A stretch of 64,000 bases of DNA from positions 186,001 to 250,000 of the forward strand of contig NZ_BCTY01000001.1 of the NCBI RefSeq assembly GCF_001591005.1, written 5' to 3'. The notes below the pieces were generated by a model. It worked only from the letters and a program-made list of their open reading frames with translations. It was not told the DNA's origin and did no database searches. This DNA is from Sphingomonas sanguinis NBRC 13937 (GTDB lineage: Bacteria > Pseudomonadota > Alphaproteobacteria > Sphingomonadales > Sphingomonadaceae). The stretch's first letter is position 1; the number at the start of each line of letters is the position of its first letter. A program made the translations under genes and the position numbers. Below, piece by piece: positions 54,127-61,423 of this stretch.

Positions 54127-55193
54127 AGCGCCGCTGGAAACTGACGATCGCAGCGGCAGCGCTCGTCGCGGGCGCGGTGAGCGTACCGGTCGTCTATATC
54201 GAAGGGGGCTGCCGCACGCCCCCGGCGGACCGGGGCAGCACCCCGCCCTATCGTTCGATCCTGCCGCCTGCCGACCGGCGACCGCTGGCAGCGACCTTTC
54301 TGACCTATCCCGAATGGCACATCGTCTATGAGGCGGAGAGCTATGCGCGCCATCTGGACCGCGGCGCGCCACCGAGCGCCTTTCCGTTCGGACGGCACAT
54401 CGCGTCCTTCTGGACCAGCTATTGCACGGTCAACCAACTGACCATGGGTAGCCCGACCGCGAGCGACTACAAGCTGACCATCTATACCATCGGCATCAGC
54501 TACACCGCCGAACTGCTGGTCAAGGCGGCCTATGAACGCTCCATCGGGCGCTTATTCGAATCGCTGAGCGGATGGACAAGCGCCGACGACCGCCACGCCG
54601 CCACGGTCCAGCGACGCTATGGCGCATTTCTGCACGAAACGCCGTGGTTCCGCTTTCCCTTCGGTCAGGCGCTGCGGGACGAGTGGCGGACCGCCGAACC
54701 GGTCCAGCATGCGCGGCATTGGGAACGGCGTTTCGCGCTTTCGGCCGAATATGGCGTGAAGGCTCTCTATGCGAAGGCGATCGACGCGGCCACCCGGGCA
54801 ACGGTGGGACATGATGAAACCACCTTGCGCTTCGTCGCCCGTGCAGCACCGCAGGCTCTGCGCGCCGTCGATCCCCGGATCGTGCCCATCGGCTCGAGCG
54901 CGGACGGTCTCACGATTGCGCAGGCACCGCGATACCAGCAGTTCAACGATATCCTGGGCAAGCTCGCCGACGCGCGGATCGACCTGATGGAGATTGCGGG
55001 TAACGGCGAGATATTCGTCACCCTGCTCCTTCCCGCCACCGCCGCGCCGCCGGGCAAGGTACGGCTCTCGCTGCCCATTGACCGGGCGGGATGGTGGCGG
55101 GTCGGGATCGTCGTGCCGGTGCGCGCGCTGACCGCCACGCTGCGACAGGTGCGGCAAAGCGGTGGCGAGGTCGAGCATGTCTATGATTATTGA
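54123..55193 (+). CDS. exported/membrane-anchored protein of unknown function
   Basis: A 356-residue protein starting at GTG 54123, inside the upstream stop. One N-terminal membrane segment (LTIAAAALVAGAVSVPVVYI) places the rest in the periplasm. Landmarks include FLTYPEWHIVYEAESYARHL, SFWTSYCTVNQLT and APRYQQFNDILGKLADARIDLMEIAGNGEIFVTLLLP. No family is recognised. It overlaps the next gene by 17 bp, forming a three-gene envelope unit. Confidence 0.75.
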   Translation: MKRRWKLTIAAAALVAGAVSVPVVYIEGGCRTPPADRGSTPPYRSILPPADRRPLAATFLTYPEWHIVYEAESYARHLDRGAPPSAFPFGRHIASFWTSYCTVNQLTMGSPTASDYKLTIYTIGISYTAELLVKAAYERSIGRLFESLSGWTSADDRHAATVQRRYGAFLHETPWFRFPFGQALRDEWRTAEPVQHARHWERRFALSAEYGVKALYAKAIDAATRATVGHDETTLRFVARAAPQALRAVDPRIVPIGSSADGLTIAQAPRYQQFNDILGKLADARIDLMEIAGNGEIFVTLLLPATAAPPGKVRLSLPIDRAGWWRVGIVVPVRALTATLRQVRQSGGEVEHVYDY

Positions 55194-55488
55194 GCGAGCT
55201 CTACGCTTCACGGCGCAAGCGGCGCTGGTCCTTGGCCTATGGGTCGGCGTGATGATCGCCATGCCGTTCATCGGCCCCGCCGGACGGCAGGTGGCGGTGG
55301 TCGGCGATGGCGCACGGGCGGTCCGGATCGTTGCCGAGGCGGGTGGTCAGGTCGTGGAAGTCCGTCACGGCGCAACCCTGGCGCGCAGCGACGCCCCCGA
55401 CTTCGTAAGGCGTCTCTACGCCTTGGGCGCGCCGGCCGTCATCGAGGGGCGCATCGCGGCAGGCTGTTTCGCGAAGAAAGGCGCGTAG
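55177..55488 (+). CDS. small membrane-anchored protein of unknown function
   Basis: A 103-residue protein with one N-terminal membrane segment (AALVLGLWVGVMIAMPFI) and a short periplasmic domain that repeats GDGARAVRIVAEAGGQVVEVRHG. It starts at ATG 55177 within the end of the previous gene. Its last 73 bp overlap the 3' end of the convergent FAD oxidase. The family is not recognised; coding status is supported by tight coupling. Confidence 0.6.
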   Translation: MSMIIERALRFTAQAALVLGLWVGVMIAMPFIGPAGRQVAVVGDGARAVRIVAEAGGQVVEVRHGATLARSDAPDFVRRLYALGAPAVIEGRIAAGCFAKKGA

Positions 55489-57041
55489 CGCGCATACCAT
55501 GTGTTGCTGAACAGGCCTTTCGGGTCCCAGCTGCGCTTGGCCGCGAAGAACGTGCCGATCTCGGGATAGGAGCGCGCAAGCTGCGCCGGGGTATAATGAA
55601 GCTGATAGGGCAGGAAGAACCGCCCGCCCTCGCGCAGGCACAGATCGATCAGGTCGCTGGTCAACCGCCGCATCGCCGCCGTCCCCTCGGGCGTGGTGGG
55701 CTGGTTGAGATACAGGACCACCGAGAAAGCCGGTTCGGGTGCATAGCTGAGCGCATTGTCCTCGCGCCCGACCGCACGGATCGAGGCATTGACCAGATTG
55801 GCCTGATCGGCCCGAAGGATCGTCCGCATTCCATCGATGAACGGGATGATCCGGGCGCGCGGCACGAAATATTCATGGAGGATGTCCGTCTCGCCCGGCA
55901 GATTGTTGGCCAGATAGGCGACAGAGTCATGCATCGGGTCGTTGCGCGCGACCAGACAGGCCTCGCCCGAGCCTTGCGCCTGCGCCCGCGACACCGTGCA
56001 CTGCTCAAACCGGTGTTCGAGATGCTTTTCGCTCCACCATTTCACCCGCTTGAACAGGTCGTTCCGCTTGGCGAGGTTGACGGTCAACCGCCGTATCCGG
56101 GTCGCGGCGACTTCGGACAGGGCGGCGCGGTCGAGCCCTTGGTCCTCCGGGTGGCGGGTATAGGTATAGACCAACGCCTCACGCAGCAGGCTGTCGGGTG
56201 CGGTCGAGAGATGGACGTAGCTGAGCCCCACGGCCGGGTCGGCGGCGATCCGTCGGAACGTGTCTGGAAATGCGCGATAGTCGATCCGCTTGCGACCGGA
56301 ACGATAGACATCGTTGGGGACGACATCCAAGGTCGCGGACAAGATGACCCCGAACAGCCCGTATCCACCCACGACGTGGCGAAACAGGTCGGCATTCTCG
56401 GTCCGTGACGCAGTGACCACGCGTCCGTCCGCGAGCATCAGTGTGACGCGGCGCAACGATCCCATCACCGCACCCGCCCGGTGATCCATCCCATGCGCAT
56501 TGACACTGATCGAACCGCCGACGGAGAAGATGTCGGTCGACTGCATCGCCTGGACCGCGAAACGGGGATGGAGGGCAAGCTGGATCGCGTGCCAGGTTGC
56601 GCCTGCCCCCACCGTCACCGTGCGCGCCTCCGGATCGAGATGGATCGCGTCCATTCCCCGCATGTCGAGCATCACGCCACCCGCACGGAAGGCCTGCCCG
56701 CCCATCGAATGGCGCACCCCCGCCGCCGATACGGTCAGCCCATGTGCGGCGGCATAGCGCAAGGCGGTGGCGACATCGGCTTCGGTCCTGATACGAACGA
56801 CGCCCGCGACCGGGGTCCGGCTGAGGCAGCTGGCATCGTTGACATGGCCGCCGCGCTGCGACCAGTCGGGTTCCGGAACATTTGCGGGAAGCGGCGAAAG
56901 AGGCGAAAGCCGCGGCAGAATTCCGCTGCAATCCTTTGCCCCCACGGGGCCCGCTGCCAGCGGCGCGATGTAAAGTGCAGTACCTCCGGCAACAAGTGCA
57001 AGCATCGACACGCCGATGAGCAGATGCTGGTGTTTCGACAC
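55416..57041 (-). CDS. FAD-linked oxidase (PCMH/VAO family)
   Basis: A 541-residue oxidoreductase with an N-terminal membrane or signal segment (LLIGVSMLALVAGGTALYI). The FAD domain has VRIRTEADVATALRYAA, the GVRHSMGG loop where His111 may carry covalent FAD, VGAGATW and SVGGSISVNAHG. A vanillyl-alcohol-oxidase-like cap follows and ends RWD/SWDPKGLFSNTWY. It probably oxidises an alcohol or sugar lactone on the periplasmic face. It overlaps the convergent small gene by 73 bp. Confidence 0.88.
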   Translation of the reverse strand: MSKHQHLLIGVSMLALVAGGTALYIAPLAAGPVGAKDCSGILPRLSPLSPLPANVPEPDWSQRGGHVNDASCLSRTPVAGVVRIRTEADVATALRYAAAHGLTVSAAGVRHSMGGQAFRAGGVMLDMRGMDAIHLDPEARTVTVGAGATWHAIQLALHPRFAVQAMQSTDIFSVGGSISVNAHGMDHRAGAVMGSLRRVTLMLADGRVVTASRTENADLFRHVVGGYGLFGVILSATLDVVPNDVYRSGRKRIDYRAFPDTFRRIAADPAVGLSYVHLSTAPDSLLREALVYTYTRHPEDQGLDRAALSEVAATRIRRLTVNLAKRNDLFKRVKWWSEKHLEHRFEQCTVSRAQAQGSGEACLVARNDPMHDSVAYLANNLPGETDILHEYFVPRARIIPFIDGMRTILRADQANLVNASIRAVGREDNALSYAPEPAFSVVLYLNQPTTPEGTAAMRRLTSDLIDLCLREGGRFFLPYQLHYTPAQLARSYPEIGTFFAAKRSWDPKGLFSNTWYARYAPFFAKQPAAMRPSMTAGAPKA

Positions 57042-57696
57042 TGGCGCTCCTTTCTGCCACAGATGCTTGACGGCGGCGTCTCGTATCTCTGGCTTTCCTA
57101 AACCCTGTTGCTATGCCGGTCGCGGTTTCACAACCAGCGAGTATTTCGAGCGTTCGATGATTCTCATTCCTCTCGCTGCCTGAATGGCGCTCGCGGCCTG
57201 CTGCAAAGGTGGCGAAAGCGTGTCCATGACCAACGCCTCGATGGAGCAGGTCGCCAAGGTTTGGGTCAACGATCCGATCAATTGGTTACACAACATCCGT
57301 TGAAGGCCCACATCCTTGGGCGCATCACGCCGGGGCCGCCCGTTTCCGTTCCTGACAAATATTCCGTTTATCGCCCGGTGATGAACGCTGTCCCAAGCTT
57401 GGTGCGATGATGTCTCATCTCAACGTGACGACCCTGACCGCCGCACGCCGCCAAACAGCGTCGGGTCGGTGAAGCAATGAGCGAATAAGCCGGCATTCGC
57501 CCGCTCGTTGAGTGGGAAGCGCGCCGCGTCGAACGGCGAGTGGTGGCGTTCCCCAATGGCAATTGCCTGGGTTGGGTATATTCGGATCGAGATATTGTGG
57601 GGTGAATGGAAAACGCATGTAAGGTTGGCCGATGGCCCCCGCAGATAGGCGGCAGCCATTCGGCGCAAGGACCAAGAACGCTGCCGCAAGGCCCCA
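57042..57696. other. intergenic region, no supportable gene
   Basis: About 655 bp between the FAD oxidase start and the end of the COG4337-like gene. Several short frames on both strands (for example 57111-57311 and 57420-57755, minus) have no domain, no good ribosome site and mixed composition. The region may be decayed coding sequence; I cannot name its origin. Confidence 0.5.
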
Positions 57697-58161
57697 TCAG
57701 GGTCGATATGGCAAGGACGATTGGTGGAGGATGATGCGAACCCTGCCGTCTTCACATTCCTTGAACACGAAACTCTTGTTCACGAAAATGTGGGTATCGT
57801 CCTGTCCGATGAAATGGACATTGCATTGCACGATCGCCAAATCGCCATGCAGGATGAAATCCTCTTTGCTATACCAAACCTTGACCCACGGCTTCAGCTT
57901 GAAGCCCGTGTCATCGGGGAATGCCTCGTTCCCCCCGATGAAATAAGCCAGAGCGCCCTCCTTTGTCGGACGAAAAGTCTGGGTGCCGAAGGTCAGGGTC
58001 GGTTTGAACAGAACCTTCCCATGGTCATAGTCGTAATTGTCGCTGAGCACCTGCATTGCAACGGCGCGCGCGTCGCCACCCTCGGAATGAGCCCTGCCGA
58101 CCGCCACCACATTGTCGCACCAAGTCTGCAACGCCTTGTACACCATCGCTTCGGTAAACAT
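57697..58161 (-). CDS. SnoaL-like COG4337 protein, iota-carbonic-anhydrase-related
   Basis: A 154-residue NTF2/SnoaL-fold protein. The end reads RIILHQSSLPY, a variant of the HHSSxP signature of iota carbonic anhydrases; upstream are KVLFKPTLTFGTQTFRPT, ALAYFIGGNE and KPWVKVWYSKEDFILHGDLAIVQCNVHF. Databases often label these proteins phosphoribosyl-AMP cyclohydrolase, which the fold does not support. Some iota enzymes work without a metal. I chose ATG 58161 because AAGGA lies 8 bases upstream; the frame is open to 58248. It is 242 bp downstream of a COG0523 gene on the same strand, so a zinc-sparing role is plausible. The one histidine-to-glutamine change leaves activity open. Confidence 0.7.
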   Translation of the reverse strand: MFTEAMVYKALQTWCDNVVAVGRAHSEGGDARAVAMQVLSDNYDYDHGKVLFKPTLTFGTQTFRPTKEGALAYFIGGNEAFPDDTGFKLKPWVKVWYSKEDFILHGDLAIVQCNVHFIGQDDTHIFVNKSFVFKECEDGRVRIILHQSSLPYRP

Positions 58162-58403
58162 CCATTCGTTCCTTCTGAAAGGTTCTGCCGGCTCTTTCGC
58201 CGGAGCGGTTGCCGACGCTGATGCTCCCCGCATGACGGCCTCTTCCAACGCATCGAAAGAGAAACAGCAAAAGCCCAGCCAGGACTGATCGCGTCCGCAC
58301 CTGTCCGCATCGCAACGGCCAGCGGTCCCACGAAACCGTCATGTTAACGCCATGTCGGAGGGGCTCGGACAGTGTCGCAGGCTCAGCATGCTTAAGCCAT
58401 GAA

Positions 58404-59501
58404 TCAGGCCGGTATCTCCGGGGACACGCTTTCTATCAGCCCTTGAAGCTCGACATTCTGCAACCCCATCGTCATCAGCGCCAGCGTGCCACGCAATTCC
58501 TCCGGATCGATGTTGCGGGTGATGAACACCATTCGCGTACGCCGATCCGCCGACGGCCACCGGTCGAGCTCGACCGGTGGGTGAAAGACGTGCTGCACGC
58601 CATGGACGACCACGGGTGCGTCATATCCGACCAGGTTGACGATCCCCTTCACCCGCAGCAGATCCGCCCCCTTGAACATGGTGAGAAGTCCTAGCCAGCG
58701 ATCGAAGGCGATCGGCTCCAAGGGCATATCGAATGTCAGGCAGGTAGCGCGGATACCGGCATTATGTCGGTTCACGTCATGATGATGGTGATGATGATGA
58801 TCGGCGTGAGATGCTTCCTCCGCCAGCCAGCGGAGAACATCCTCGCTCTTGCTGGCGGGGTCCCATAGGCCGACGTCAAACAATAAGGCGGACTCCACCG
58901 CCCCATTGGTAACCGCGATGATGGGCGCAAACGGATTGAGCGTCGCAAGCCGGTCACGGATCATCTGCTGTGCGGCCTCGTCGGCCAGGTCGGTCTTCGT
59001 CAGCAGCAGTCGGTCGGCGACAGCCGCCTGCTTCACCGCTTCCGGCTGGGCATCGAGCGTGGCCATACCGGCCGCAGCGTCCACCGTCGTGATGACGGCA
59101 TCGAGCCGGTAAAGCGGCTCCAGTCGCGGATCGGTCATCAGGGTGTGCAGGATCGGCGCGGGGTCGGCCAGGCCGGTGGTTTCGATCATCACCCGGTCGA
59201 ACCAGCATTGTCCGTCGCGCGCGAAACGCCATGGTGCATCGCGCAGCGTCTGCGAAAGGTCACCGCGGATGGTGCAACACAGGCACCCGCCCATCATCTC
59301 GACCACCAGATCCTCATTCGATCGTGCGATCAGTTCATGATCGAGTCCGACTGCGCCGAATTCATTGATGATGACCAGCACACGCGCCATGTCGGGCGAA
59401 CGGACCAAGTGATTGAGCACGGTCGTCTTGCCACTGCCGAGAAAGCCGGTCAGCACCGACACCGGGATGCGCGCGTTTGCGTCCGATACGACAGCGCTCA
59501 T
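58404..59501 (-). CDS. COG0523 (CobW/YciC-like) GTPase with histidine run
   Basis: A 365-residue G3E GTPase. Walker A is GFLGSGKTT (19-27), the metal-binding motif is CLCC (73-76), and the base-specificity motif is TKTD (168-171). Seven consecutive histidines (235-241) and nearby His/Asp residues precede the C-terminal CobW domain. Such proteins act as zinc metallochaperones under zinc starvation. The ATG at 59501 starts the conserved part; the frame is open to 59708 but the extra 69 residues are not family-like. It diverges from zigA across a Zur-box-like palindrome. Confidence 0.9.
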   Translation of the reverse strand: MSAVVSDANARIPVSVLTGFLGSGKTTVLNHLVRSPDMARVLVIINEFGAVGLDHELIARSNEDLVVEMMGGCLCCTIRGDLSQTLRDAPWRFARDGQCWFDRVMIETTGLADPAPILHTLMTDPRLEPLYRLDAVITTVDAAAGMATLDAQPEAVKQAAVADRLLLTKTDLADEAAQQMIRDRLATLNPFAPIIAVTNGAVESALLFDVGLWDPASKSEDVLRWLAEEASHADHHHHHHHDVNRHNAGIRATCLTFDMPLEPIAFDRWLGLLTMFKGADLLRVKGIVNLVGYDAPVVVHGVQHVFHPPVELDRWPSADRRTRMVFITRNIDPEELRGTLALMTMGLQNVELQGLIESVSPEIPA

Positions 59502-59715
59502 ATCGTGCCCACCCTCGCCCCGGCCCGCTGGGTCGCAGCCGCACGCGACAGGATGCGCGAGCGCTGGACATGCGCCGTTATCACGCCCCGCAGCCCTAAG
59601 TAGCGGGTCAAGCTCACGACCGAAGCGGTTGCCAAATGGCCCAAGTGCCAGCGTTGCCCGCCAATCCTCTTCGTCGCTATACCACTGGACATCAAGCTGC
59701 GTCTCCATATATGTA
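59502..59715 (-). other. leader or decayed gene before COG0523 GTPase
   Basis: About 210 bp lie between the Zur-like box and the GTPase start. One frame (from ATG 59708) continues into the GTPase; another ends at 59498 with its TGA overlapping the GTPase start as ATGA, the pattern of a coupled upstream gene. Neither matches a known family. It may be the frameshifted remains of a small gene, or an untranslated leader. Confidence 0.4.
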
Positions 59716-59727
59716 ATGTTGTAACAT
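59716..59727. promoter_or_regulatory. Zur-box-like palindrome
   Basis: ATGTTGTAACAT (arms ATGTT/AACAT), within the wider GTAATGTTGTAACATGTC, is close to the proteobacterial Zur core TGTTATAACA. It sits between the divergent COG0523 genes, 20 bp before the likely zigA start, where a bound repressor would block both promoters. Confidence 0.7.
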
Positions 59728-59746
59728 GTCTCACCGGATACGTGTC

Positions 59747-60982
59747 ATGACAAGCCTCTCTTCGTCCGATCGCCGTCTTCCCGTCACCGTATTGTCGGGC
59801 TTTCTCGGCGCGGGAAAGACGACTCTGCTCAACCACATCCTGGCCAATCGCAAGGGACGGCGGGTTGCGGTCATCGTGAACGACATGTCGGAAGTGAATA
59901 TCGACGCCGACCTCGTGCGTGGCGGCGAGGCTGCCCTTTCACGATCTGAGGAAGCGCTGGTCGAAATGACCAACGGCTGCATCTGCTGCACGCTGCGTGA
60001 TGACCTGCTGGCCGAAGTCAGGGCGCTCGCCGAAGCCGGCCGGTTCGATTATCTGGTCATCGAGTCGACTGGTATTTCCGAGCCGCTTCCTGTCGCGACG
60101 ACCTTTTCGTTCCGCGACGAAGCGGGCGTCTCGCTGGGGGATGTTGCACGGCTCGACACGATGGTCACGGTGGTCGATGCCCTGAACCTGCTTGCCGATT
60201 ATTCGAGCCAGGATTTCCTTGCCGATCGCGGCCAAACAATGGGTGAGGACGATACCCGCAGCCTGGTCGGCCTGCTGGTGGAACAGATCGAGTTCGCCGA
60301 TGTCGTTATCGTCAACAAGGCGTCGTCGGTATCGCCGGAGCAGCTTGGCATCGTAAAGAAGCTGGTCGCCAGCCTCAATGCGGACGCGGTCATCGTCCCG
60401 GCGGATCATGGGCGCGTGGAGCTGGATCTGATCCTCGCCACCGGGCTGTTCGATGAGGAAAAGGCCGCACGCCACCCACTCTGGGCAAAGGAACTGTACG
60501 GCTATGCCCATCATCAGCCGGAAACCGAGGAATATGGGATCGAAAGCTTCGTCTATCGCGCCCGCCAGCCCTTTGATCCGGCTCGCTTCCACGCCTTTCT
60601 GACCGATGGCGGCCTCGACCATGTCGTGCGGGCCAAAGGCCATTTCTGGCTGGCGACCCGGCCCGACTGGGTGGGTGAACTGGCAGTGGCGGGCAGCCAG
60701 ACCGAAACGGCCCGTATGGGCCGCTGGTGGGCGTCGATCCCCAAGAATCAGTGGCCCGATGATGGCCGTTTCGAGGAGTTCGTCGCCAGACACTGGGACA
60801 TGATCTGGGGCGACCGACGGCAGGAACTGGTCTTTATCGGCATCGGCATGGATGAGGCGCGAATTCGAGCCAGGCTGGATGCCTGCCTGGTATCAGGCGT
60901 GGCCTTCACGCCCGCGCTCTGGACAAACTTGCGCGATCCGTTCCCGGCCTGGGGCGAACGACAGTTGGAAACGGCCGACTGA
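59747..60982 (+). CDS. zigA: zinc metallochaperone GTPase (ZigA type)
   Basis: A 411-residue COG0523 GTPase of the ZigA subgroup. Walker A is GFLGAGKTT (18-26), the zinc motif is CICC (78-81) after EMTNG, and NKAS stands in place of NKxD. Subgroup-specific blocks are [46 protein letters not shown] and [14 protein letters not shown]. ZigA of Acinetobacter is a zinc chaperone made during zinc starvation. The ATG at 59747 is preferred; the ATG at 59726 lies inside the Zur-like box. It is divergent from the second COG0523 gene. Confidence 0.9.
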   Translation: MTSLSSSDRRLPVTVLSGFLGAGKTTLLNHILANRKGRRVAVIVNDMSEVNIDADLVRGGEAALSRSEEALVEMTNGCICCTLRDDLLAEVRALAEAGRFDYLVIESTGISEPLPVATTFSFRDEAGVSLGDVARLDTMVTVVDALNLLADYSSQDFLADRGQTMGEDDTRSLVGLLVEQIEFADVVIVNKASSVSPEQLGIVKKLVASLNADAVIVPADHGRVELDLILATGLFDEEKAARHPLWAKELYGYAHHQPETEEYGIESFVYRARQPFDPARFHAFLTDGGLDHVVRAKGHFWLATRPDWVGELAVAGSQTETARMGRWWASIPKNQWPDDGRFEEFVARHWDMIWGDRRQELVFIGIGMDEARIRARLDACLVSGVAFTPALWTNLRDPFPAWGERQLETAD

Positions 60983-61423
60983 CGTTCGTGATACCCTCAG
61001 GGCGTCATCGCGTCCGTCTATCCCGCGCACGATCGGCAAGCACCGGACTTTGCCCCCCGTGCTGCGATGCTGGTGACCAGGAGCAGAATGCCTGCCGCGA
61101 TCGGCAAGGCCTACAGGGCCGGGGGCGCGGTTGCTTGGCAACATCCGCGCTTTCCGGGACGATGGTCTATAAGGGAATGACCTCAGGAAATTTGCAACTC
61201 CCCAACACCTGACGTCCCTTCACACCGACCTCCTTTGCAGGCCAAAGCCGAAAGCAGGTCCGGAAAAATCCGAGCGGGCTCGCTTAATCGCAGCTCAGGA
61301 ACGAACAGCGTCTTATGCCGACCCAATTCATCGGATCGCAATATTCCTGTCACGGTGGAATTATAACGTAGCTGTCATGTTCGACGCAGCGCTCGGAAGC
61401 TGCGGGGTGTGGGGAAAGCAGTT
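60983..61423. other. intergenic region before secreted nuclease
   Basis: A 441-bp region without a supportable gene. CTGTCAC (61347-61353) and CTGTCAT (61372-61378) resemble half-sites of a Pho box but are 25 bp apart rather than 11. An AATTATAACG stretch lies between them. The promoter of the nuclease gene is presumably here. Confidence 0.4.

Noticed and set aside
57111..57755. Minus-strand short frames between the FAD oxidase and the COG4337-like gene
   Set aside because: No recognisable domain and conflicting phases; possibly decayed sequence but not assignable.
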